From contig NZ_FOZD01000002.1 in NCBI RefSeq assembly GCF_900113185.1, forward strand, positions 62,001-126,000: a stretch of 64,000 nucleotides of DNA, written 5' to 3'. The notes below the pieces were generated by a model, which had not been told where the DNA came from, made no database searches, and was given only the letters and a program-made list of their open reading frames with translations. Made by a program: the position numbers and the translations under genes. Origin of the DNA: Agromyces sp. CF514 (lineage in GTDB: Bacteria > Actinomycetota > Actinomycetes > Actinomycetales > Microbacteriaceae). Below, piece by piece: positions 16,892-24,889 of the stretch (position 1 is the first letter of the stretch; each line of letters opens with the position of its first letter).

Positions 16892-17731
16892 ATGGTCGAC
16901 GACGGCAACCCGCAGCAGACGCCTTCCGAAGGGCGGACGCCGCCGGATCCGGCCGCGAGCGCTTCGACGACCGGGTCGACGGGCGTGGATCCCGCGAGCG
17001 CCCCGGCCACGCCGACGGACGCGACCGCGACGACCGACACGTCGGCGACCGGCAGCGCTCCGCAGGCGGCGGAAACCGTGGAAACGGCGAAGAAGCCCGC
17101 CGGCGTGACCGCGCCGACCCTCATCTGGGTCGGCGTCGCCGTCGTGCTGCTCTCGTTCGTCGCGGCGTTCCTCGGTTCGTGGCTCGCGGGTTCGGCGAGC
17201 ACCGAGGCGGTCGCGACGCCGACGCCGACGCCGGTCGTGGTCGACGAGGCGGCCTACGAGGAGGCCCTCGAGGAGATCCTGCCGGCGGGATCGGCGGTTC
17301 GCGCGGGCACCGGGGCGCCGGAGGCGGGCAAGGGGTACGAGGGAGACGTCTACATCGATCTCTCCACCTCGGACGTCTATCTCTTCCAGGACGGGGACTG
17401 GGAGCTCGTGGGGAACATCCGCACCTCCGCCGCCGAGAACCTCACCGGGGCGACCGGCGCGACCGGAGAGACCGGAGCCACCGGAGCGACCGGTGCAACG
17501 GGCGCGACCGGCGCCACGGGGGAGACCGGCGCCGCCGGTGCGCCCGGAACGCAGGTGCTGCTCGGCATGGGAGCGCCGAAACCGGAGACCTGCGTCACCG
17601 ACGGCGACGTGTACATCGACACCGAGACGGCGTCGTACTACCTGTGCTCCTCGGGCGCATGGACCCTGTTCGGCCCGCCGGCCGACGCCGCGCCGACCCC
17701 CGAGCCCACCGAGGACTCCGCCAAGGGGTGA
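16892..17731 (+). CDS. Membrane-anchored collagen-like (Gly-X-Y) protein
   Basis: Predicted 279-residue protein. The first 70 residues are Thr/Ala/Pro-rich, a membrane helix follows (about 76-99), and the rest should lie outside the cell. Residues 186-219 form eleven Gly-X-Thr/Y triplets (GATGATGETGAT type) able to make a short collagen triple helix. The tract is flanked by two related modules: GDVYIDLSTSDVYLFQDGDW before it and GDVYIDTETASYYLCSSGAW after it, as seen in collagen-like spore, phage-fibre and surface proteins. The start follows GGAGGGG by seven bases. It is probably a surface fibre or adhesin; the function is inferred only from architecture. Confidence 0.82.
   Translation: MVDDGNPQQTPSEGRTPPDPAASASTTGSTGVDPASAPATPTDATATTDTSATGSAPQAAETVETAKKPAGVTAPTLIWVGVAVVLLSFVAAFLGSWLAGSASTEAVATPTPTPVVVDEAAYEEALEEILPAGSAVRAGTGAPEAGKGYEGDVYIDLSTSDVYLFQDGDWELVGNIRTSAAENLTGATGATGETGATGATGATGATGATGETGAAGAPGTQVLLGMGAPKPETCVTDGDVYIDTETASYYLCSSGAWTLFGPPADAAPTPEPTEDSAKG
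17447..17548 (+). repeat. Gly-X-Y coding repeat (GGNGCNACN units)
   Basis: Eleven nine-base units encode Gly-Ala-Thr and variants (Gly-Glu-Thr, Gly-Ala-Ala, Gly-Ala-Pro). Codon third positions vary between units, so the tract is not freshly expanded. Confidence 0.8.
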
Positions 17732-17963
17732 TTCCGCAGAAGTCGGAGCGGCATCGCCGGGCCTCAGGTCTCGGGGCACGCGCCGCTGCCGTCTGCGGGC
17801 ATTCGTCGGCAGTGTGAACCGGAGCCGGATCGGGTCGACGTCCGTGGTGTCGGCACCGTGGCGCGGGCGCAGGCACGGCCTCTCCGCGAGACCGCGGCAG
17901 GGTTACAACGTTTACCTTCGACGATCTCTCGAATTCCCTCGACAACGAGTCGTGATGTCCGAT

Positions 17964-17999
17964 ATGTTGACGTCAACATCTGAATGTTTACGTCAACAT
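17964..17999. promoter_or_regulatory. Two tandem palindromic operators before the GH30-GH43 gene
   Basis: A perfect 16-bp palindrome, ATGTTGACGTCAACAT, lies at 17964-17979. A second copy differing at one base, ATGTTTACGTCAACAT, lies at 17984-17999. Their centres are 20 bp apart, so they lie on the same face of the helix. The central A/T-C-G-T/A pattern resembles LacI-family operators. A third, weaker similarity (ACAACGTTTAC) lies at about 17905-17915. The start codon is 22 bases downstream, so bound repressor would block transcription of the enzyme gene. No regulator gene is adjacent. Confidence 0.75.
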
Positions 18000-18020
18000 T
18001 CCTGATCGAAAGAGACAACG

Positions 18021-21000
18021 GTGTCCCATTTGACCTCACGCTCGCGCCGAGCGGCGGCCGTCGCCGTCGCCGCAGCCGCCATCGTCGGCTCCGTGCAACT
18101 CACCGCCTTCCCCGCTGCGGCGGCCGAGCCGGACGCGGTGCTCACGCCCAACCCGGCCGTCACCGGTCCGGAGTTCGAGGGCTGGGGAACCAGCCTGGTC
18201 TGGATGGCCAATGCGACCGGCGGGTACCCGGCCGAGCTGCGTACCGAGCTCATCGACCAGCTCTTCGGCGAAGACGGCCTGCGCCTGAACATCGCCCGCT
18301 ACAACGTCGGCGGCGGCAACGCGAGCGACGTCCCCGACTACCTGCGTGCCGGCGGCGCCGTGCCCGGATGGTGGAACGCCGACGCGCCCCTGGTCGACGG
18401 CGACGGCGCGATCACCTCGACCTACGCCGACCGCGACCGGTACCTCGCCGCCTGGACGGGCGACGAGGCATCCGACTACGACTTCGAGACGGATGCCGCG
18501 CAGCTCGCCTGGGTCGACGAGATCAAGGACCGCGTCACGAAGTGGGAGGCGTTCAGCAATTCGCCGCCCTACTTCATGACCGAGAGCGGCTACGTCTCGG
18601 GCGGGTTCGACGCGAACGCCGAGCAGATCAAGCCGGCTGCGATCGGCAAGTTCGCGACCTACCTGAAGACGGTCGTCGAGCACGTCGAAGACGCCTCGGG
18701 CATCTCGTTCGACACGATCGATCCGCTCAACGAGCCGAACACGAACTACTGGGGCACGACGCTCGGCGGCGACGGCCGGCCGACCGGGGGCCGCCAGGAG
18801 GGGGCGCACGTCGGGCCGGCCCGTCAGGCCGAGGTGCTGACCGCCCTCGCCGCCGAGCTCGCCGAAGCGGAGACGACCACCGACGCCGGCATCTCAGGAC
18901 CCGACGAGACCAACCCCGGTCGCTTCGTCACCGACTGGGACGGCTGGACGCCCGAGGCGAAGCAGGCCGTCGACCAGCTCAACGTGCACACCTACGGCAC
19001 CGGCGATCGCCTGCGCGTGCGCGACATCGCGAAGTCCGCCGACAAGCCGCTCTGGATGAGCGAGGTCGAGGGCAACTGGGGCGGCAACTCCTGGAACCCC
19101 GCGTCGATCGAGAACGGGCTCGGCATCGCCCAGCACATCACGGGCGACCTGCGAGAGCTCGACCCCTCGGCGTGGGTGCTCTGGCAGCCGGTCGAGGACC
19201 TCTACAACATGGAGAAGACCGAGAAGCTCAACTGGGGCTCGGTGTTCATCGACTTCGACTGCAACGCCGACGGCGATTCGGTGCGGCGCATCGCCGACGG
19301 CGACGCCGACCCGTCATGCCGTGTGGCGACGAACACGAAGTACGACACCCTGCGCAACTTCACGCACTACATCGAGCCCGGCGACCGCGTCGTGCCGACG
19401 AATGACGCGAACACGACCTCCGCGGTCAAGGCCGACGGCTCCGGCGCGGTGCTCGTGCACACCAACACCTCGGGTACCGCGAAGACCGTGCGCGTCGACC
19501 TCTCGCGCTTCGCCGAGATCGGCGCCGGCGCGACCGTGACGCCCGTCGTGACGACCCAGTCGCCGACCGACCAGCCGTCGGCGAACGCGCTCGTCGCAGG
19601 CGCATCCGTCGCGATCGATGCGGCCACGAAGTCGGCCGTGCTCACCGTGCCGGCCAAGTCCGTGACGACCTTCGTCGTCGACGGCGCGAGCGGCGTCGCC
19701 GCCGATGCGCCCGCCCTGCGCGACGGCGAGGAGTTCCGTCTCGTCGGCACGCAGAGCGGCAAGCCCGTCACGGCCACCGCAGGCTCGCCCGCGACCGTGC
19801 TCGGCGGCTCGACCGCCGACGCCGCCGCGCAGGTGTGGACGGCGACCCGCCTCGCCGAAGGCGACGGAACGGCACGAGACCGGTTCGTGCTCCGCCTCGC
19901 CGATGGCCGGGCCCTCGTGACGAACGGCGACGGCAGCACCGCTCTGCGTGCCGTCAGCGACGAGGTGGCAGCGACGGATGCCTCGGCGCAATGGCTCGCG
20001 AGCTCGACGGACGGCACCCGCTTCACGCTGTTGAACGCCGCCCGTGAGCGCGTGCTCGACGTGTCGGGCCAGTCGACCTCTGCGGGTGCCACGGTCGGAC
20101 TCTGGCAGTCGAACGGCGGGGCGAACCAGCAGTTCACGTTCGACATCCCCGAGACCGAGGACGGCGGGGACTTCCCCGAGGCGACCCTCTCGGAGCTCGT
20201 CGCGCACGACTTCACCCTGTACTTCGCGAACAGCGGCGCGGTCACCACCGACGCCGTCGCCGAGAGCGATCGCCTGGGGCTCTACCAGACCCGCTCCGAC
20301 CAGGCGTTCGGCGCCGACGCCGCGACCGGCGCGAGCTGGGGCTACGTCTCGAGCGGAACGTCGAACCCCGTCCGGGGCAACTCGAGCACCTCGACCGCAC
20401 GGACCGACACGATCCTCGTCGATCAGGAGCCGGCCGGTGCGACACTCGCGAACCGCGAGGTCGGCTACGGCTTCGACCTGCCCGACGGCGACTACGAGCT
20501 CACCTTCGGCTTCGACATGCCGTCCGGCTGGGCGGCACGCGCGGTCGAGCTGCGCGCCGAGGGCCAGACGCTCGCGAGCGTCACCGCCGGCGACTCCCTG
20601 CTCGAGCGCACGTTCCCGGTGACCGTGAGCGACGGGCGACTGGATGTCTCGGTGCACAGCGCCTCGGGGCGCACGAACGCCTTCCTCGACCCCGCGGTGA
20701 ACTACGTGCTGGTCAAGGCGCCCGCCGTCTGGGGCACCGAGGTGCTCGCAGAGAAGCTCGCGCAGTCCGAGGCATCCGACGGGATCGACTACACCGACTC
20801 GAGCCTGGAGGAGCTCGTCGCAGCGCGCGCCGAGGCGCAGGAGCTCGTCGACGCGGACTCGACCGACGTCGAAGCGATCGAGGCGGCCTACGACCGGCTC
20901 AAGGCGGCGTTCGAGGACCTGCTCGAGGCGATCCCCGCGTACACGAGCTTCCGGCCCGGACAGGAGTGGCGTGACACGAGCGGCAAGCTCATCCAGGCCC

Positions 21001-23060
21001 ACGGCGGACAGGTCGTGCCGTCGACCGACGACGAGGGCGAGACGATCTACTACCTCTACGGCGAGGACCGCACGAACGGCTACCACTCGGCGCCCGGCGT
21101 GCACGTCTACAGCTCGTACGACCTCTACAACTGGACCGACCGCGGCCTCGCCCTGCGGGCCCTCTCGTCGAAGGCCCAGTTCGACGAGCCGTACTTCGAC
21201 GCGCTCTACGGCGACTACAGCCAGGCCCAGCAGGACGCCGTCTATCGCGACCTCGGCACGGTGCCCGTCGCCGGCGTGACGCCGCCGATCATCGAGCGAC
21301 CGAAGGTGATCCACAACGAGGCCACCGGCAAGTGGGTCATGTGGGCGCACATGGACGGACCCAGCGAGACCTCGACCGCGCAGTACGCGAAGGCCAGGGC
21401 CGGCGTCGCAGTGGCCGACTCGCCCTTCGGTCCGTTCCGGTACATCGACAGCTTCGCGCTGAACTCGTCGCCCGACGGATGGGGGGACCCGGGCATGGCC
21501 CGGGACATGAACCTCTTCGTCGACGACGACGGCACCGGGTACATCATCTACTCGAGCGAGGACAACGCGACGATGTACATCTCGAAGCTCGACGCCGAGT
21601 ACACCGCGCTCGCGACGCCGGCCGACGAGGCCGTGGAAGGCGTCGACTTCAACCGCATCTTCGCCGGGAAGTCCCGCGAGGCCCCGGCCCTCTTCAAGCA
21701 CGACGACCGGTACTTCCTGCTCACCTCGGGCACGAGCGGCTGGTCGCCGAATCCCACGCGGTATGCGAGCACGACCGACATCATGGGCGACTGGACCGAG
21801 ATCGGCGACCCGTTCCCGTGGTGGGCGCAGTCGAACTCGTGGAACACCCAGCCGACCTCGGTGATCCCGGTCGACCGCGAGCACGGCAAGTACATCTACA
21901 TGGGCGACCGCTGGAACGGCGGCTCCGACTCGGCGCTCGCGAGCGCACCGCTGGTCTGGCTGCCGCTCAGCCTCGGCGAGGGCGGCGACACGCTGTCGGT
22001 CGAGGTGTACGACGAGTGGACCCTCGACCAGCTCGACGGATGGTCGGCGTGGGAGGTCTCCGGAGTGCCGGCGAGCGTGAAGCTCGGGGAGCCGCTCGAC
22101 GTACCCACCGTGACGGTCACGACGAACGGCGAGACGACGACGCAGCCCGTCACGTGGGCCTTCGACGGCTCCTTCGACCTGCCGGGCACCGTCACTGCGA
22201 CGGGCACGCTGCCCGACCTCGGCGGTCGGACCTTCACCCGAACGGTCACCGTCGTTCCCGAGAACGTCCGGTACGCGGTGAACGCGGGCGGACAGCGTAC
22301 GGCCGACTGGCAGACGCTCGTCGACACCGCCGCCGAGCAGGCGCCGCTGCTGAACAGCCGGCCCGACCAGAAGTACGGGGTCGACGCGGGCACGAGCGCG
22401 GCCTGGGGCTACCTGGGCGACCAGAACGCGGTGTCGACGCAGAGCGACACGATGTTCGGCACGCTGCGCTACGCGACCGAGGGCGCAGACCTCGCCTACC
22501 GCTTCGACGGGCTCGAGCCGGGAACGTACACCGTGTACGCCGGATACTCCGACCCGTGGGCGCAATGGGACGACCGCGGTGCGAAGGTCACCGTGAACGG
22601 CGTGGTCGTCGAAGCCGACCACGACTTCGACGCGACGAACCAGACCGCGGCCTACGCGGGAGTGGTGGTCGGCGAAGACGGTCGGGTCGACGTCTCGCTG
22701 AGCCCGACGCGCGGCCCCGACGTGCAGCTGAGCTGGCTCATCATCACGTCGGACGCGGCCCCCGAGCCGCCGCTGGACGTGACGGCGACGGCGAGCACGA
22801 GGTGCGTGGCGAAGAAGGTCGTCGTGACCGCGACGCTGGCCAACGCGACGGAGGTGCCCGTCAGGGTGGCGTTCGCGTCGGCGTACGGCCAGAAGACGGT
22901 CGCCGCGGTCGCGCCCGGCAAGAACACCGCCGCCGCCTTCACGACCCGGCAGGCGAGCGTGTCGGCCGGCGTCGTCACCGTGACGGTCGAGGCGGTCATC
23001 GACGGGCGGACGGTGACGCACACCGCGGATGCCGCGTACAGCGGGGTCTCGTGCGAGTGA
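18021..23060 (+). CDS. Secreted multidomain GH30-GH43 enzyme, probable arabinogalactan degrader
   Basis: Predicted 1679-residue secreted protein. A signal peptide covers about 1-35. Residues 40-550 are GH30, closest by pattern to endo-beta-1,6-galactanases (FEGWGTSLVWMANATGGYP), with acid/base E238 in PLNEPN and nucleophile E348 in WMSEVEG. Then come a ricin-type beta-trefoil (about 560-710), a malectin-like module (about 725-900) and a FIVAR-like helical segment (905-970). A GH43 five-bladed propeller follows (about 975-1315), similar to subfamily 24 exo-beta-1,3-galactanases. After that lie a Big_4 Ig-like domain (1350-1412), a second malectin-like module (1415-1577) and an unknown C-terminal domain. 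GH43 has QAHGG where a catalytic Asp is normally expected. Together the two activities would degrade type II arabinogalactan side chains and backbone. Starts at a GTG. There is no sorting signal. Confidence 0.85.
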   Translation: MSHLTSRSRRAAAVAVAAAAIVGSVQLTAFPAAAAEPDAVLTPNPAVTGPEFEGWGTSLVWMANATGGYPAELRTELIDQLFGEDGLRLNIARYNVGGGNASDVPDYLRAGGAVPGWWNADAPLVDGDGAITSTYADRDRYLAAWTGDEASDYDFETDAAQLAWVDEIKDRVTKWEAFSNSPPYFMTESGYVSGGFDANAEQIKPAAIGKFATYLKTVVEHVEDASGISFDTIDPLNEPNTNYWGTTLGGDGRPTGGRQEGAHVGPARQAEVLTALAAELAEAETTTDAGISGPDETNPGRFVTDWDGWTPEAKQAVDQLNVHTYGTGDRLRVRDIAKSADKPLWMSEVEGNWGGNSWNPASIENGLGIAQHITGDLRELDPSAWVLWQPVEDLYNMEKTEKLNWGSVFIDFDCNADGDSVRRIADGDADPSCRVATNTKYDTLRNFTHYIEPGDRVVPTNDANTTSAVKADGSGAVLVHTNTSGTAKTVRVDLSRFAEIGAGATVTPVVTTQSPTDQPSANALVAGASVAIDAATKSAVLTVPAKSVTTFVVDGASGVAADAPALRDGEEFRLVGTQSGKPVTATAGSPATVLGGSTADAAAQVWTATRLAEGDGTARDRFVLRLADGRALVTNGDGSTALRAVSDEVAATDASAQWLASSTDGTRFTLLNAARERVLDVSGQSTSAGATVGLWQSNGGANQQFTFDIPETEDGGDFPEATLSELVAHDFTLYFANSGAVTTDAVAESDRLGLYQTRSDQAFGADAATGASWGYVSSGTSNPVRGNSSTSTARTDTILVDQEPAGATLANREVGYGFDLPDGDYELTFGFDMPSGWAARAVELRAEGQTLASVTAGDSLLERTFPVTVSDGRLDVSVHSASGRTNAFLDPAVNYVLVKAPAVWGTEVLAEKLAQSEASDGIDYTDSSLEELVAARAEAQELVDADSTDVEAIEAAYDRLKAAFEDLLEAIPAYTSFRPGQEWRDTSGKLIQAHGGQVVPSTDDEGETIYYLYGEDRTNGYHSAPGVHVYSSYDLYNWTDRGLALRALSSKAQFDEPYFDALYGDYSQAQQDAVYRDLGTVPVAGVTPPIIERPKVIHNEATGKWVMWAHMDGPSETSTAQYAKARAGVAVADSPFGPFRYIDSFALNSSPDGWGDPGMARDMNLFVDDDGTGYIIYSSEDNATMYISKLDAEYTALATPADEAVEGVDFNRIFAGKSREAPALFKHDDRYFLLTSGTSGWSPNPTRYASTTDIMGDWTEIGDPFPWWAQSNSWNTQPTSVIPVDREHGKYIYMGDRWNGGSDSALASAPLVWLPLSLGEGGDTLSVEVYDEWTLDQLDGWSAWEVSGVPASVKLGEPLDVPTVTVTTNGETTTQPVTWAFDGSFDLPGTVTATGTLPDLGGRTFTRTVTVVPENVRYAVNAGGQRTADWQTLVDTAAEQAPLLNSRPDQKYGVDAGTSAAWGYLGDQNAVSTQSDTMFGTLRYATEGADLAYRFDGLEPGTYTVYAGYSDPWAQWDDRGAKVTVNGVVVEADHDFDATNQTAAYAGVVVGEDGRVDVSLSPTRGPDVQLSWLIITSDAAPEPPLDVTATASTRCVAKKVVVTATLANATEVPVRVAFASAYGQKTVAAVAPGKNTAAAFTTRQASVSAGVVTVTVEAVIDGRTVTHTADAAYSGVSCE

Positions 23061-23116
23061 TGCAGACCGGCCGGACCCGCCTGAACCGAACACGATATGA
23101 GACGAGGAGCACGAGG

Positions 23117-23752
23117 ATGAGGAACGCGAGAACCACGGCGCGAGTCGGGGCGGTCTGCCTCGGCACGGCGATGCTGGTCGGCATCGCCGGAGTGGCGGCC
23201 GCCGAGGAGCAGTACGGCGACGGGACGGTCGACATCGGCGTCGAGATCGCCGAGCTCGCCGAACCCGGCGTGCTGGCCATGACGGTCGCGAACACCGCGA
23301 CGACGCTCACCGAGCACGGTTCGACGGCCACCCAGCGCCAGTTCGTCGGCCAGTTGCCGACCGTCACCGTGACCGACACCCGAACGGCTGAGGAGATCCC
23401 GGCGGGGGCGGGCTGGTACGTGCTCGGAACCTCGAGCGACTTCGTCGGCGACGCCGGGCAGCCGGCGATCGGGGCAGGGCACCTCGGCTGGGCGCCGCAC
23501 CTGATCGACGGTGGCGATGCCGGGCTGGTCGCCGAGGGCGACGTCGTCGACACGGTGATGGACGAGGACGACCCGGATGCCTCGGCGCCCTTCGGCCTCG
23601 TCGACCAGGAGTTGCTCGCCCTCGCGATCGACTCGGGGGCCATCGCGCCCGAAGGGCAGTGGTCGGCGAACGCCGACCTGTTCCTGCGGACCCCGGCGGA
23701 CGTCGCGCCCGGCGGGTACACGGCCACGATGACCCTCTCGCTGTTCGAGTAG
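23117..23752 (+). CDS. WxL-like secreted surface protein
   Basis: Predicted 211-residue protein with a signal peptide (cleavage near AAA-EE at 28-30). The mature part has beta-rich character. It contains LPTVTVTDTRTAEEIPAGAGWYVLGTSSDFVGD and ends with GGYTATMTLSLFE, the pattern at the end of WxL-type domains that attach non-covalently to peptidoglycan in Gram-positive bacteria. It follows the large glycosidase by 56 bases with its own GAGGAG site and precedes a DUF916-like partner by eight bases. Assignment to the WxL group is by pattern and context, so moderate. Confidence 0.65.
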   Translation: MRNARTTARVGAVCLGTAMLVGIAGVAAAEEQYGDGTVDIGVEIAELAEPGVLAMTVANTATTLTEHGSTATQRQFVGQLPTVTVTDTRTAEEIPAGAGWYVLGTSSDFVGDAGQPAIGAGHLGWAPHLIDGGDAGLVAEGDVVDTVMDEDDPDASAPFGLVDQELLALAIDSGAIAPEGQWSANADLFLRTPADVAPGGYTATMTLSLFE

Positions 23753-23760
23753 GACCGACC

Positions 23761-24816
23761 GTGCACCGCCGCACCGTCCTCCGATCCGCTGCCGTGATCG
23801 CCGCGGTCACGGCGGCGATCGCGACCGTGCCGGTGTTCGCACCGGCGGCCGCGCACGCGGAGGACGGGGCCTCGGCCGTCACCTGGTCGGTCGCCCCGGC
23901 GGACGAGCATGGCGCCGACGGGCGGGCCGGGGTCGACCTCGAACTCGACCCCGGCGCGACCGCGACCGAGCGGCTCGTGGTGCGCAACCTCGGCGAGGAG
24001 GAAGTACGGTTCTCGCTCACGGCCGCAGACGGGTACCTCACCCCGGCGGGGCGGTTCAACATGCTCCCGTCGGATCAGGCGTCGGTCGATGCCGGCAGCT
24101 GGATCTCGCTCGCCCCCGAGGTCGTGGTGCCGGCCGGCGGGAGCTCCGTGGTGCCCTTCACCGTGACGGTGCCCGAAGACGCCACGCCTGGGAACCACGC
24201 CGCCGGCGTCGCCGCGTCGATCACGGCGCTCTCGAGCGGTGACGGGGCGAGGGTCGGCGTCGAGAGTCGGGTCGGCTTGCGTGTGACGACCCGCGTCACG
24301 GGCGAGATCGCGCCGGGACTCGCGGTCGTCGGCGACGGCGGATACCGCCTCTCGTGGAACCCGTTCGCGCCCGGCTCGGTCGAGGTCGTCGCGCAGCTCG
24401 AGAACACGGGCAACGTGCGGCTCGCGGTCGAACCGTCGCTCGCCACGGGCGGCCGAAGCATTCCGGCGACCGGCCTGGAGCCCGGGCGGACCGTGGAACT
24501 CCTGCCGGGTGACCGGAGAACCGTGAGCTTCACGGTGCCAGGTGCCTGGCCGCTCGGGCCGATCACGCTGCCGGTGACCGCGGAGGCGACGACGGTCGGG
24601 CCGAACGGAGCCGGCGCCGCACTGGCACCGGTCGTTCGGACGGTGACGGTCTGGGCGCTGCCGATTGCGCAGCTCGCCGCGCTGCTGGCGCTCGTGCTCA
24701 TCGCCCTCGGCGCGGCGGCCGGTCGCAGCCGCAGGTCGAAGCGGGTCGAGCAGCTCGTCTCCGCAGCGCGCGAGGCCGGGCGCCGCGAGGTGGTCGGCGC
24801 GGGCGGGCCGACGTGA
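23761..24816 (+). CDS. DUF916-like membrane-anchored surface protein (WxL partner)
   Basis: Predicted 351-residue protein with an N-terminal signal (about 1-34), beta-sandwich domains outside and a C-terminal membrane helix (about 302-322) followed by a basic tail. The first domain begins TWSVAPADEHGADGRAGVDLELDPGATATERLVVRNLGEEEV. This is the pattern of the DUF916 / peptidoglycan-binding domain that accompanies WxL proteins. A second domain carries NPFAPGSVEVVAQLENTGNVRL. It starts at a GTG eight bases after the WxL-like gene, so the pair is an operon, probably forming one cell-surface complex. A role in holding the upstream enzyme or binding plant polymers is only a guess. Confidence 0.72.
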   Translation: MHRRTVLRSAAVIAAVTAAIATVPVFAPAAAHAEDGASAVTWSVAPADEHGADGRAGVDLELDPGATATERLVVRNLGEEEVRFSLTAADGYLTPAGRFNMLPSDQASVDAGSWISLAPEVVVPAGGSSVVPFTVTVPEDATPGNHAAGVAASITALSSGDGARVGVESRVGLRVTTRVTGEIAPGLAVVGDGGYRLSWNPFAPGSVEVVAQLENTGNVRLAVEPSLATGGRSIPATGLEPGRTVELLPGDRRTVSFTVPGAWPLGPITLPVTAEATTVGPNGAGAALAPVVRTVTVWALPIAQLAALLALVLIALGAAAGRSRRSKRVEQLVSAAREAGRREVVGAGGPT

Positions 24817-24848
24817 ACCGGCCGACGTGAACGGGCCGATGTGAACCG
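24807..24848. repeat. Three tandem 14-bp repeats over a stop codon
   Basis: Three near-identical units GCCGACGTGAACSG follow head to tail at 24807, 24821 and 24835. The TGA stop of the DUF916-like gene lies inside the first unit. The other copies fill most of the short space to the convergent recQ gene. Confidence 0.8.
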
Positions 24849-24889
24849 GCCCTCGGCCGACCGGCTCGGCGGCGCCGTGCGCCTGAGGC

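Noticed and set aside
19314..23093. Long open frame of 1259 codons on the minus strand opposite the GH30-GH43 gene
   Set aside because: It mirrors the strongly GC-biased codon pattern of the plus-strand gene, has no domain pattern, and is rich in Arg/Val/Gly as expected for an antisense frame.
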